Shown here: piece after piece, positions 36,145-44,830 of the stretch
How positions within the stretch are numbered: the stretch's first letter is position 1
How the letters are laid out: the number at the start of each line of letters is the position of its first letter
Assembly (NCBI GenBank): GCA_031400505.1
Contig: JANNPZ010000088.1
Coordinates: forward strand, 25,375-89,374
Reading direction: 5' to 3'
Length of the DNA: 64,000 bases
DNA from: JAIYDJ01 sp031400505
GTDB taxonomy: Bacteria > Pseudomonadota > Alphaproteobacteria > Rhodobacterales > Rhodobacteraceae
Position numbers and translations under genes: made by a program
Notes under the pieces: model-generated
Told to the model about the DNA's origin: nothing
Seen by the model: only the letters and a program-made list of their open reading frames with translations
Database searches by the model: none

Positions 36145-36906
36145 TCAGGCGCTCGCTGCCTGCGGCATCTGCATCCGCATCGGCTCGCCAGTCTCTAACC
36201 AGGTCTTGAGGCCTGCAGCCCAGCGGGTCCAGCCGTCGGCCACGCCTTGGCCGGGAACCACGGGGAATGTCAGGTCGTAGTGCTCGACCGTCAGCTGGCA
36301 GTATGGTCCTTCCACCACGATGCCGAAGACGGTGCGTGAGGGGCCACCGCCGCCTTCCCATTGCGGCTCCCATGTCGCCTCGATCCGTGATTTCGGCGTT
36401 TCGGCCAATCTGCGCGCTATGAACATTGGCGCGCCGTTCTCGAAGTAAGTCGTGTAGGTCTCGCCTTCCAGCGTCACACGGCGGGCCAGAAAATGGTAGG
36501 CCGCCATCTGATCAGGGTCGGTCAGCGCCGCCCACAGCGCATCTTCGGTGCAGCGGATGTAGGTCTGCATCATGAAGTCGGGTTTGGTCATCGCGTTCTC
36601 TCCTTCCAATCGGGTTTTGAGGTCAAGCAGGGCTTGGGCTGCAGGCTTGCGGACCAAGGGCTCGATCCAGCGGTCGATCACTTCCTGCAGCGGGACGGCG
36701 TTCAGGTAGTGGTATTTCCAGCGGCCAACCTTGCGGGTGGTCAGCAGGTTCGCGTCTTGCAGCACGCGCAGATGGGCCATCACGCCAAAGCGGGTCATGG
36801 CAAACTGCGCCTCGAGTTCGGTCAGCGACTGGCCGTCCTTCTGGCGCAGCGCATCAAGGATGCTGCGGCGGGCGGGGTCGTTCAGGGCTTTGAATATCCG
36901 GTCCAT
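36145..36906 (-). CDS. ArsR-type regulator fused to an SRPBCC/AHSA1 domain
   Basis: 253 residues. Residues 1-90 are an ArsR-like winged helix (FKALNDPARRSILDALRQKD, then LTELEAQFAMTRFGVMAHLRVLQDANLLTTRKVGRWKYHYL). Residues 106-253 are an SRPBCC/AHSA1 lipid- or ligand-binding fold (TYIRCTEDALWAALTDPDQM). No Cys pair for metal binding is visible, so the ligand is likely not a metal. ATG 36906 gives the usual N-terminus. Inside the gene, an AGGAGAG ribosome site precedes an in-frame ATG at 36591 that would give a free SRPBCC protein. Divergent from the hydrolase genes. Confidence 0.85.
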   Translation of the reverse strand: MDRIFKALNDPARRSILDALRQKDGQSLTELEAQFAMTRFGVMAHLRVLQDANLLTTRKVGRWKYHYLNAVPLQEVIDRWIEPLVRKPAAQALLDLKTRLEGENAMTKPDFMMQTYIRCTEDALWAALTDPDQMAAYHFLARRVTLEGETYTTYFENGAPMFIARRLAETPKSRIEATWEPQWEGGGGPSRTVFGIVVEGPYCQLTVEHYDLTFPVVPGQGVADGWTRWAAGLKTWLETGEPMRMQMPQAASA

Positions 36907-36914
36907 GGAGAAGT

Positions 36915-36956
36915 AATACGTGATTCGATAATCACGTGTCAATGTACTCACGTATT
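36915..36956. promoter_or_regulatory. Candidate operator of the ArsR-SRPBCC regulator
   Basis: ACGTGATT (36918-36925) and AATCACGT (36930-36937) form a perfect 8-bp palindrome around CGAT; AATACGTGA (36915-36923) is also complementary to TCACGTATT (36948-36956). Together there are three half-sites of type CACGT between divergent genes, directly upstream of the regulator's start. Expected for autorepression and control of the hydrolase gene. Confidence 0.65.
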
Positions 36957-36997
36957 GTGCCCTTCCCCCGGAGGCCAACCCATGGCAAAAGGCAGCG

Positions 36998-37729
36998 ATG
37001 GACCGAATGACCACTCCGCAAGGACGCGACCTGGCTTTTCACCGCAGCGCGGGGCGGGGGCCGGGGGTGGTGTTCCTCGGCGGGTTCAGATCCGACATGG
37101 GCGGGGCCAAGGCGGTATATCTGTCAGACTGGGCAGCGGCACGGGGGCAGGCGTTCGTGCGGTTCGACTATTCGGGGCACGGGGCATCGGGTGGGCAGTT
37201 CGAGGCGGGCTGCATCGGCGACTGGCTGCAGGATGCGCGGGCCGTTCTGGAGATGACCGAGGGGCCACAGGTGCTTGTCGGCTCATCGATGGGGGGATGG
37301 ATCGCGCTGTTGCTCGCACGGGCGATGCCGGACCGGGTGGCGGGGCTGGTGACGATTGCCGCGGCCCCCGATTTTACCGAAGACAGCATGTGGGCTTCGT
37401 TTACCGACGGCCAGCGCGCGGCAGTGATGGCGGGGCATATTGATCTGCCGTCAGAGTATGGCGCCCCATACCGGATCACGCAGCGACTGATCGAGGACGG
37501 GCGGCACCATCTGGTTTTGCGTGCCCCGCTTCATTTGCCGTTCGCGGTCAGGATGTTGCAGGGCACCGATGACCGGGATGTGCCGATGGCGCGCGCCCTG
37601 CGGTTGCTGGACCATGCGACAGGGCCGGATATTCGCCTGATGCTGGTGAAAGGTGCGGATCACCGCTTTTCATCGCCCGAATGTCTGGCCATGATCGGGG
37701 CTGCGGTGGAACAGGTTTTGCAGGAGTAG
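36998..37729 (+). CDS. Alpha/beta hydrolase
   Basis: 243 residues, canonical fold. The oxyanion region is FLGGFRSDMGG; the nucleophile is Ser97 in VGSSMGGW; the Asp/His pair lies in TDDRDVP and KGADHRFSSPE. The first of three consecutive hydrolase genes; the next begins after 3 bp. The divergent ArsR-SRPBCC regulator probably controls it. Substrate unknown; ATG 37007 is an alternative start. Confidence 0.85.
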   Translation: MDRMTTPQGRDLAFHRSAGRGPGVVFLGGFRSDMGGAKAVYLSDWAAARGQAFVRFDYSGHGASGGQFEAGCIGDWLQDARAVLEMTEGPQVLVGSSMGGWIALLLARAMPDRVAGLVTIAAAPDFTEDSMWASFTDGQRAAVMAGHIDLPSEYGAPYRITQRLIEDGRHHLVLRAPLHLPFAVRMLQGTDDRDVPMARALRLLDHATGPDIRLMLVKGADHRFSSPECLAMIGAAVEQVLQE

Positions 37730-37732
37730 CGG

Positions 37733-38713
37733 ATGCGGGCGTTCGGCAAGTTTCTGGGGCGGCTGGTGACGGCGATGATCGTCATCGGCCTTGGGGTGTG
37801 GCTGTTTGCCCCGGCCGAGGCGGTAGATCGGAAAATATCGTTTATCGAGAGCGACCTGGGGGCCGATCTTGATATCTGGCTTCAAGAGCGCGAGGCCGCC
37901 TATTCTGACATCGTTCCCGGAGTGCAGAAGCGGATTTTCTGGGCCGGGGAAGCTGGGGCAAAAACGCCGCTGTCGGTTGTCTATGTACACGGATTTTCAG
38001 CGACATCCGAAGAAATTCGCCCAGTGCCCGACGAGGTGGCAAAGGCGCTGGGGGCAAATCTGTTCTTCACGCGGCTGGCAGGACATGGCCGGGGCGGGGC
38101 TGCGATGGCCGAACCCGTCGCGGGCGACTGGATCGAGGATATGGCCGAGGCGATGGCGGTCGGTCGCAGGCTTGGCGACCGGGTGGTGGTGATTGCAACG
38201 TCGACCGGGGCGACGCTGGCGGCGGTGGCGGCGACCGACCCTGCGCTGGCGAGAGACATGGCGGGGGTTGTGCTGGTCAGCCCGAACTTTCGGCTGAACA
38301 GCCCGGCGGGCGTGATCCTTGATCTGCCGTTGGCGCGGTGGTGGGCACCGATCATCGTCGGGGCAGAGCGCAGCTTTGATCCGGTCAATGCCGATCACGG
38401 AAAATACTGGACGACGACCTATCCCACCACCGCGATGTTCCCGATGGGAGCATTGATGCGGCTGGCACGCGGGCTGGACTACGAGACGGCGAAAATGCCC
38501 GCGTTGTTCGTTTTCAGTGCAGAGGACAAGGTGATTGACCCGGCGGCCATTGCACCGGTTGCTGCCGCATGGGGCGGGCCCGTCACCCAGGACGTGCGGC
38601 AAATGCAGGCCGGGGATGATCCATACGCGCATGTCATCGCCGGCGAAATCCTGTCGCCTGGACAGACCGAGCCGATGGTTACGGCAATTCTGGCGTGGGC
38701 GCAGGGTCTGTGA
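37733..38713 (+). CDS. Membrane-anchored alpha/beta hydrolase
   Basis: 326 residues. A single N-terminal helix (LVTAMIVIGLGVWLFAPA) would anchor it or act as an uncleaved signal. The hydrolase domain has YVHGFSATSEE, LAGHGRGG and the nucleophile Ser157 in IATSTGAT (an A-x-S-x-G variant), with SAEDKVIDP and the C-terminal YAHVIAG supplying Asp and His. It probably acts at the periplasmic face on an ester or lipid, by analogy only. Confidence 0.8.
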   Translation: MRAFGKFLGRLVTAMIVIGLGVWLFAPAEAVDRKISFIESDLGADLDIWLQEREAAYSDIVPGVQKRIFWAGEAGAKTPLSVVYVHGFSATSEEIRPVPDEVAKALGANLFFTRLAGHGRGGAAMAEPVAGDWIEDMAEAMAVGRRLGDRVVVIATSTGATLAAVAATDPALARDMAGVVLVSPNFRLNSPAGVILDLPLARWWAPIIVGAERSFDPVNADHGKYWTTTYPTTAMFPMGALMRLARGLDYETAKMPALFVFSAEDKVIDPAAIAPVAAAWGGPVTQDVRQMQAGDDPYAHVIAGEILSPGQTEPMVTAILAWAQGL

Positions 38714-38714
38714 C

Positions 38715-39425
38715 GTGTACGAGCCCGTCGTCCTGATCCCCGGCCTGATGGCCGATGCACGGTTGTTCTTGCCGCAGTTGGTGGCTCTTGGGGCCGTGCG
38801 GGCGATGCAGGTGGCGTTGGTGACGCAGGCAGAGACGGTCGAGGCGATGAGCGCCTATGTGTTGGCGCAGGCACCAGAGAAGTTTGCGCTGGTCGGGCAC
38901 GGTCTTGGTGGCGATGTGGCGTTGGATATGGTGCGGCGCGAACCCAACCGGGTCACCCGTGTGGTTCTGATGGCGGCTGATCCGCTGTCAGAACCGCCAG
39001 CGGCTGCGGCGGCGCGCGAAAAGCGGATCGTGTCGGCGCGGTCCGGACGGCTGGCCGAAGCCATGGCCGAGGAAATTCCCCGCAGCGCCCTCGCCGATAC
39101 ACCCTGGCGCGATGAGGTGTTGGCGCTGGTCCGGGATATGGCCATGGGGCTTGGGGAAGGGGTGTTTCTGCGCCAGTCGCGCGCCTTGCAGCGTCGCCCG
39201 GATCAGCAGAAGACCATGCGCCGGGTCAAGATCCCTGCGCTGATCCTCGCCGGGGCGCAAGACACGCTGGTTCCGATCCGGCGGCAGGAATTCACGGCCG
39301 GGTTGATGCCCTTTGCCAAACTGCACCTGATCCATGACGCAGGCCATCTGCCGACGCTGGAGCAACCAGAGGCGGTTTCGGCCGTCCTGGAAGCCTTCTT
39401 GAAGGGGCCAATACTATTGCGATGA
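38715..39425 (+). CDS. Alpha/beta hydrolase-fold protein lacking the nucleophile serine
   Basis: 236 residues, starting at GTG 38715 two bases after the previous stop. PGLMADARLFLPQL is the oxyanion region and AGAQDTLVP plus HDAGHLPTLE provide the Asp and His of the triad. The nucleophile elbow reads VGHGLGGD, with Gly63 where Ser is expected. The codon is GGT, one base from AGT. It may be non-catalytic or degenerate. It overlaps the convergent phaZ by 12 bp. Confidence 0.72.
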   Translation: MYEPVVLIPGLMADARLFLPQLVALGAVRAMQVALVTQAETVEAMSAYVLAQAPEKFALVGHGLGGDVALDMVRREPNRVTRVVLMAADPLSEPPAAAAAREKRIVSARSGRLAEAMAEEIPRSALADTPWRDEVLALVRDMAMGLGEGVFLRQSRALQRRPDQQKTMRRVKIPALILAGAQDTLVPIRRQEFTAGLMPFAKLHLIHDAGHLPTLEQPEAVSAVLEAFLKGPILLR

Positions 39426-40685
39426 CGCAAGACTGATCTTGCTTTTCGAAGCAGCCCCCGACGCGCGGTCGAAAAAGCGCAAGACCAACGGACGGATGTT
39501 CAACCGCCAGCTTTTTCCGGCAAAGATGCCGTAATGGCCCGCGCCCGGTTCCAGATGCTGGGCCTTTCGTGCATCTGACAGCCCGGTCAGCAACGCAAGC
39601 GCCGCCACGCATTGGCCAGGCGCAGAGATATCGTCTTCGGTGCCTTCGACTGTCATCACCGACACGTTGGTGATCGCGCCGATATCGACCTTCCTGCCTG
39701 CAACGACAAAGGCGTTCTTTGCAATCTCGCCGTTCTTGAAGATGCGCTCGACCGTGGAAAGATAGAATTCTGCCGTCATGTCCATCACAGCCAGATATTC
39801 GTCATAAAACCGGTTGTGGGCGTCGTGATCCGACGCCTCGCCGCGCGCCACCCGCAGGATCTGGTCCGAAAACGCCTTGGTATGACGTTCCGAGTTCATC
39901 GAAATGAAGGACTGCAGTTGCAAAAGCCCCGGGTAGACCAGCCGACCCACGCCCTTGTAGGAAAATCCGACGCGCTGGATGGCGATCTGTTCCAATTGCC
40001 CCATGGTGATGCGGCGGCCAAAGTCGGTCACATCGGTGGCAGCCGCGTCCGGGTCCACCGGGCCGCCGATCAGCGTCAGGCTAAGTGGCTGTGCTGCGGG
40101 GTCTTCCGCTGCCAGATAGGCTGTTGCGGCCAATGCCAGCGGGGCAGGTTGGCAGACTGCGATCACATGCGTTTCAGGCCCGAGATGGCGCATGAAATCG
40201 ACCAGATACAGGGTGTAATCCTCAACGTCGAATTTGCCGGCCGACACGGGAATGTCGCGGGCGTTGTGCCAGTCTGTCACGTAGACATCACAATCGGGCA
40301 GCAGCGACATCACGGTTGAACGCAGCAGGGTGGCGTAGTGGCCCGACATCGGGGCCACCAGCAATACCTGCCGGTTGGTTGGTGCACGTCTGCGCACCTT
40401 GAAATGGATCAGATCGCCAAAAGGCTTGTCCACAGCAACGTTCACATCGACCAGATGATCCTGCCCGTCGGGCCCCACGATCGAGCGGATGCCCCAGTCG
40501 GGCTTCTCGACCATCCGCCCAAAGCTGCGTTCTGTAACCGAGCCCCAGGCCGCCATGATCGGCAACAAAGGGTTTACCGACAAGGCAAAAGCCGGGTAAG
40601 ACGCCATGGAACGTGCGGTTGCACCCATCAACGCTTGCGTGTTGCGCATGCTTTCCATCAAATCGTAAGTGAACATATACTTCAT
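39414..40685 (-). CDS. phaZ: Intracellular polyhydroxyalkanoate depolymerase
   Basis: 423 residues. The lipase box is AVCQPAP with Cys178 as nucleophile, the known substitution in intracellular PHA depolymerases; the C-terminal GAGHYGIFAGKSWR carries the catalytic His. It mobilises stored PHB granules. ATG 40685 has AGAGA upstream; a longer frame to 40718 is unlikely. Divergent from phaC, with a PhaR site in between. Confidence 0.93.
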   Translation of the reverse strand: MKYMFTYDLMESMRNTQALMGATARSMASYPAFALSVNPLLPIMAAWGSVTERSFGRMVEKPDWGIRSIVGPDGQDHLVDVNVAVDKPFGDLIHFKVRRRAPTNRQVLLVAPMSGHYATLLRSTVMSLLPDCDVYVTDWHNARDIPVSAGKFDVEDYTLYLVDFMRHLGPETHVIAVCQPAPLALAATAYLAAEDPAAQPLSLTLIGGPVDPDAAATDVTDFGRRITMGQLEQIAIQRVGFSYKGVGRLVYPGLLQLQSFISMNSERHTKAFSDQILRVARGEASDHDAHNRFYDEYLAVMDMTAEFYLSTVERIFKNGEIAKNAFVVAGRKVDIGAITNVSVMTVEGTEDDISAPGQCVAALALLTGLSDARKAQHLEPGAGHYGIFAGKSWRLNIRPLVLRFFDRASGAASKSKISLASSQ

Positions 40686-40750
40686 CGAGTCTCTTTCCTT
40701 GGGTCGGCCCAGCGTCATTCACATTGCCGCAGTTGGAAAAGCAGTTCATG

Positions 40751-40761
40751 CTGCAGTGCAG
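40751..40761. promoter_or_regulatory. PhaR-type site between phaZ and phaC
   Basis: CTGCAGTGCAG fits CTGC-N3-GCAG, the PhaR-binding pattern described in Paracoccus and Rhodobacter. It lies 24 bp before the phaC start in the divergent phaZ/phaC promoter region. Confidence 0.75.
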
Positions 40762-40785
40762 CAATTATAGGGGGGAAAGGTTAAA

Positions 40786-42591
40786 ATGACAACTACCGAC
40801 AATGACGTTGCGGCACATACAGCGGCTTTGAGTGCCAATATTGCCAAGATGGAAGAGTTGTCAGATCGACTGATGCAGGCGTTGGCGGCAAGAAAGCCGG
40901 CTGATCCTGCTCTTTCCGGGCCGAACAAGGACGTTTACCTGATGGCCGCCGCCGCTTATGTGACGGAAATGATGCAAAACCCCGGAAAAATCATCGAAGA
41001 TCAGGTCGGCTACTGGGGAAAGACACTCAAACACTACGTCGAGGCACAACAGCCGTTGCTGAAGGGCGAATTCAAGGCCCCGAGCGACCCCGGCCCTAAG
41101 GATCGCCGATTCGCAAACCCTCTGTGGGACAGCCATCCGGTGTTCAATTTTCTGAAGCAGCAGTATCAGTTGAACGCCGAAGCAATCGCGTCGGCCGTCG
41201 AAAACCTGCCGGCCCTGGACCCGATGGAGCGCAAGCGGGTGGATTATTTCGCCAAGCAGATCATCGACATGATGGCGCCCACCAATTTTCTGGCCACCAA
41301 CCCCGATGCGCTGGAAAAGGCCGTTGCCACCGACGGGGCGTCTTTGGTGCAGGGCTTGGAAAACCTGGTGCGGGACATCGAAGCCAACGCGGGCGAATTG
41401 CAGGTGACGCTGGCGGACCCTGCGGCGTTTCGCGTCGGCGTCAACATCGGCACGACACCGGGGTCGGTCGTGTATCGCAACCGGATGCTGGAGTTGATCC
41501 AGTATGCGCCGACAACAGAAACGGTGCATGAGACGCCGCTGCTGATTTTCCCGCCGTGGATTAACAAGTTCTACATTCTGGATCTCAAGGCGCAGAACAG
41601 CCTGATCAAGTGGATCGTCGATCAGGGCTTTACCTTGTTCGTCGTGTCATGGGTAAACCCGGACGCGTCCTATGCCGACGTTGGAATGGACGACTATATT
41701 CGCGACGGGTTCATCCGCGCCATGGCAGAGGTGCGGCGGATCACTGGCCAGCCAAAAATCAACGCCGTTGGCTATTGCATCGCTGGCACGACGCTGGGTC
41801 TGACGCTGTCGCATTTGCAGCGCGCCGGCGACACATCCGTGAATGCGGCGACGTTCTTTACCACGATGACGGACTTTTCCGACGCTGGCGAGGTTGGGGT
41901 CTTTCTGGACGATGATTTTGTCGATGGTATCGAACGTCAGGTCAAGATCGATGGCGTGTTGTCCAAGACCTATATGGCGCGGACGTTCAGTTTTCTGCGG
42001 TCCAATGATCTGATCTATCAGCCGGCGATCCGCAGCTACATGTTGGGTGAACCGCCGCCGGCGTTTGATCTTTTGTTCTGGAACGGCGATGGCACCAACC
42101 TGCCGGCCACGATGGCTGTCGAGTATCTGCGGGGATTGTGCCAGGATGACGGCTTTGCCAAGGGCGTGTTTTCGGTGCTCGGCCATCCGGCATCGCTTGC
42201 TGATGTGACTTTGCCAGTCTGCGCAATCGCGTGCGAGACCGACCACATCGCACCTTGGCGTGCGAGCTTTAACGGTGTGCGTCAGATGGGGTCGCCCGAC
42301 AAGACGTTCATCCTGTCAGAGTCCGGTCATATTGCAGGGATCGTCAACCCGCCGGGACGCGACAAGTATGGCCACTATACGCTGGAAGGTCCGTTGACCA
42401 CGCCGGAAGACTGGAAAGCCGCCGCGACCTTCCACAAGGGCAGTTGGTGGCCGCGCTGGGGGGCTTGGCTGGCGCAGAGGTCCGGTGCCCACATTGCGGC
42501 GCGTCAACCGGGTGATTCGGGGGGGGGGATCCTGGCTCCTGCGCCCGGGACCTATGTGAACGCAACAATCGGCGCGTCTGCAAGTCTCTGA
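40786..42591 (+). CDS. phaC: Class I poly(3-hydroxyalkanoate) synthase
   Basis: 601-residue enzyme that polymerises 3-hydroxyacyl-CoA on granules. The lipase-like box is GYCIAG (Cys331); the catalytic Asp is in CETDHIAPW and the His in SGHIAGIVNPP. The PWINKFYILDL and SWWPRWGAWL blocks are typical of class I PhaC. A run of nine G near 42519 could be a slippage site, but the downstream C-terminus LAPAPGTYV is standard, so the frame is intact. Confidence 0.95.
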   Translation: MTTTDNDVAAHTAALSANIAKMEELSDRLMQALAARKPADPALSGPNKDVYLMAAAAYVTEMMQNPGKIIEDQVGYWGKTLKHYVEAQQPLLKGEFKAPSDPGPKDRRFANPLWDSHPVFNFLKQQYQLNAEAIASAVENLPALDPMERKRVDYFAKQIIDMMAPTNFLATNPDALEKAVATDGASLVQGLENLVRDIEANAGELQVTLADPAAFRVGVNIGTTPGSVVYRNRMLELIQYAPTTETVHETPLLIFPPWINKFYILDLKAQNSLIKWIVDQGFTLFVVSWVNPDASYADVGMDDYIRDGFIRAMAEVRRITGQPKINAVGYCIAGTTLGLTLSHLQRAGDTSVNAATFFTTMTDFSDAGEVGVFLDDDFVDGIERQVKIDGVLSKTYMARTFSFLRSNDLIYQPAIRSYMLGEPPPAFDLLFWNGDGTNLPATMAVEYLRGLCQDDGFAKGVFSVLGHPASLADVTLPVCAIACETDHIAPWRASFNGVRQMGSPDKTFILSESGHIAGIVNPPGRDKYGHYTLEGPLTTPEDWKAAATFHKGSWWPRWGAWLAQRSGAHIAARQPGDSGGGILAPAPGTYVNATIGASASL

Positions 42592-42659
42592 TCGGATTTG
42601 CAGATTCAAAGGTGGCGCCACGCACAACCAATGGGTTTGCCGCGTCGCAGAAAAGTCAC

Positions 42660-42688
42660 TTGAAATGCTGCACTGCAGCATGTATATG
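42660..42688 (+). promoter_or_regulatory. Promoter of phaP with PhaR site in the spacer
   Basis: TTGAAA (42660-42665) and TATATG (42683-42688) with a 17-bp spacer form a good sigma-70 promoter. CTGCACTGCAG (42668-42678), the PhaR palindrome, fills the spacer, so PhaR binding would block RNA polymerase. Confidence 0.8.
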
Positions 42689-42733
42689 TCTCTCACTAGG
42701 AAACAGTGCAGCGCGACTGCCAGGAGCAATAGA

Positions 42734-43195
42734 ATGACCAACACCAACGATTTCACCAAAGTCATGAAAGACATGATGGCTTCCATCCCGATGGATCAGT
42801 CTGCGTTCCAGAACGCATTCAAGACCCAAGCCGCTTTCGGCGAGAAGCTGTCTTCGGTCGCTTTGCAGGCCGCAGAAAAGTCGGCCGAGATTTCGACCAA
42901 GATGGTCAAGGAAACGATCGCCAAACTGTCGGACATGGCAAAAGCCAAATCCGAGCCGATGGACTATTCCAAGGCTGCCTCCGACTTTGCGTCGGCTGCT
43001 GCTGAGATGGCTGCCGAGCACATGGCCGCTTTTGCCGAAGTTGCGAAAAAGGCCCAGATGGAAACGGTCGAGTTGATGCTGGCGGCTGGCAAGGACATGT
43101 CGTCCGAAGCAACCGCAGCAGTGCAGAAAGCCACCACCGACGTGACCGCCGCCGCCAAGAAAGCTTCGGCTTCGGTTGCTGCAGCCGCAAAGTGA
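42734..43195 (+). CDS. phaP: Phasin (PHA granule-associated protein)
   Basis: 153 residues, largely alpha-helical and amphipathic, rich in Ala, Lys, Met. Phasin_2-type pattern: NDFTKVMKDMM, then QNAFKTQAAFGEKLSSVALQAAEKSAEIS. It coats PHA granules. The C-terminal third is an Ala/Lys-rich tail (KKASASVAAAAK). Start at 42734 follows CAGGAG. Strong regulation by PhaR is expected from the promoter. Confidence 0.88.
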   Translation: MTNTNDFTKVMKDMMASIPMDQSAFQNAFKTQAAFGEKLSSVALQAAEKSAEISTKMVKETIAKLSDMAKAKSEPMDYSKAASDFASAAAEMAAEHMAAFAEVAKKAQMETVELMLAAGKDMSSEATAAVQKATTDVTAAAKKASASVAAAAK

Positions 43196-43234
43196 TCTGA
43201 CGCCCTGATAGGGCGGTGTGTTTATCGAGTTTTG

Positions 43235-43269
43235 AAAGGGTGGGCCCCGTGCCCGCCCTTTCTTTTTTT
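43235..43269 (+). terminator. Rho-independent terminator after phaP
   Basis: AAAGGGTGGGC pairs with GCCCGCCCTTT (one T-G wobble) around CCCGT, then TCTTTTTTT. Strong and well placed between phaP and phaR. Confidence 0.9.
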
Positions 43270-43290
43270 CTGCGCGCGGCCTAGACTTCT

Positions 43291-43301
43291 CTGCACTGCA
43301 A
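43291..43301. promoter_or_regulatory. PhaR-type site upstream of phaR
   Basis: CTGCACTGCAA differs from CTGC-N3-GCAG by one base and lies 19 bp before the phaR ATG. Suggests autoregulation. Confidence 0.6.
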
Positions 43302-43320
43302 CAATCGGGGAGGGTCCGCG

Positions 43321-43875
43321 ATGGCCGAAACTGCCAAGCCGCTGCTGATCAAGCGCTATGCGAGCCGCCGCCTGTACAATACCGAGACATCCGACTACGT
43401 AACCATAGAGGATATCGCGACGTTCATCCGTGCGGGGCGCGAGGTGCAGATCGTGGATCTGAAGTCGGGCGATGATCTGACGCGGCAGTATCTTTTGCAG
43501 ATCGTGGCCGAGCATGAAAGCAAGGGCGACACCGTTTTGCCGACAACGGTGCTGACGGATCTGGTGCGGTCCTATGCGACAAACATGCAGGTCGTGATGC
43601 CGCACTTCCTGACTGCAAGTTTTGACATGCTGCGCGAAGGCCAAAGCAAGCTGGTCGAAAATCTGGCGACCATTTCGAACCCGTTGGCCGCAGTGCCGGG
43701 CTTTGAGGCAATGCGCAAACAGCAAGAGGCTTTTCTGAAAACGATGATGGGCGGCATGTCGGGCTGGACCGCGCCCGTGCCCAAGGAAGAACCGACTGCC
43801 GAGCAACCGGTCAATGAATTGGCCGAGATCAAGAAACAATTGGCGGAAATGCAGATCAAGCTTTCCAAGCTTTGA
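43321..43875 (+). CDS. phaR: PHA synthesis repressor PhaR
   Basis: 184 residues. The N-terminal PHB/PHA accumulation DNA-binding domain (LLIKRYASRRLYNTETSDYV, then IEDIATFIRAGREV) precedes the granule-binding region. It represses phasin and its own gene until PHA granules titrate it. Three matching sites lie upstream of phaC, phaP and phaR. The LysR gene follows after 7 bp. Confidence 0.94.
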   Translation: MAETAKPLLIKRYASRRLYNTETSDYVTIEDIATFIRAGREVQIVDLKSGDDLTRQYLLQIVAEHESKGDTVLPTTVLTDLVRSYATNMQVVMPHFLTASFDMLREGQSKLVENLATISNPLAAVPGFEAMRKQQEAFLKTMMGGMSGWTAPVPKEEPTAEQPVNELAEIKKQLAEMQIKLSKL

Positions 43876-43882
43876 GGCGGCA

Positions 43883-44830
43883 ATGGCCGATGCGCAGGGA
43901 CGGGTAACTCTCTGGGGAATCGAGGTTTTTCTTGGCGTGGCGGAAGAGGGGTCGATCTCTGCTGCAGCGCGGCGGCTTGCGGTCAGCCCTTCAGCGATCA
44001 GTCAGCAGTTGGCGGGCCTTGAAGCCGCGTTGGGGGCGGTTTTGCTGGATCGCGGTGCGCGCCCGATGCGGGTGACGCCGGCTGGTGCAATGTTTCGCCG
44101 GCATGCGCAGACCATCCTGAATGCCGAAGCCGAGGCGCGGGCCGAGTTGGCCGTGGCAGAGATGTCTGGGCTGACCACGTTGCGGTTGGGGATGATCGAG
44201 GATTTTGACGCCGAAGTGACGCCAAGCCTGCTCTCTGGTTTGGCCGAGGATCTGAAGGGCTGCCGGTTCTTGCTGGAAACCGGGGCGAGCCATCGGTTGC
44301 TGGACCAGTTGGAAGCCCGTGCGCTGGATGTCGCGGTGGCCGCCGACTTGGGGTCAGAGGGTGGCGATGACGGCTGGCGTGAGGTGCATCCGCTGATGGC
44401 AGAGCCGTTTCTGGCGGTGGTGCCCAAGGGCAAACAGCCACTGGACCTGCCGCTGATCCAGTATACCGCGCGGCATCTGATGGGGCGGCAGATCGCGGGG
44501 CATCTGGCGCGGCAGAACCTGCGGTTGCAGCACCGGTTCGAGTTGGACAGCTATCATGCCATTCTGGCGATGGTGGCGGGTGGGGCGGGGTGGACGATCC
44601 TCACGCCCCTAGCGTTGCACAGGGTTGCGCGGTTCCGGGATGCACTGGACGTACAGCCGTTGCCGTTCGAGCCGCTCGTACGCACGCTGTCGCTGTCTTC
44701 TCGCGCGGGCGTGTTGCGCGATGTGCCGGGGCAGATCGCGGTGCGCCTGCGCGATCTGATCGACGCGCAGGTGGTGCGGCCCGCCGTGGCGCAATGGCCT
44801 TGGGTGGCGGGCGCGTTGCGGGTGCTTTAG
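43883..44830 (+). CDS. LysR-family transcriptional regulator
   Basis: 315 residues. N-terminal helix-turn-helix: GIEVFLGVAEEGSISAAARR, then LAVSPSAISQQLAGLEAALG. The ligand-binding domain follows. ATG 43883 has GAGGCGG upstream. It follows phaR closely and overlaps the DegT gene of the opposite strand by 4 bp. It might control the amine-catabolism operon that ends beside it, but nothing in the sequence proves that. Confidence 0.88.
   Translation: MADAQGRVTLWGIEVFLGVAEEGSISAAARRLAVSPSAISQQLAGLEAALGAVLLDRGARPMRVTPAGAMFRRHAQTILNAEAEARAELAVAEMSGLTTLRLGMIEDFDAEVTPSLLSGLAEDLKGCRFLLETGASHRLLDQLEARALDVAVAADLGSEGGDDGWREVHPLMAEPFLAVVPKGKQPLDLPLIQYTARHLMGRQIAGHLARQNLRLQHRFELDSYHAILAMVAGGAGWTILTPLALHRVARFRDALDVQPLPFEPLVRTLSLSSRAGVLRDVPGQIAVRLRDLIDAQVVRPAVAQWPWVAGALRVL

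Noticed and set aside
42515..42530. Run of nine G in phaC as a frameshift site
   Set aside because: The frame continues into the standard C-terminus LAPAPGTYV, so the gene is intact.
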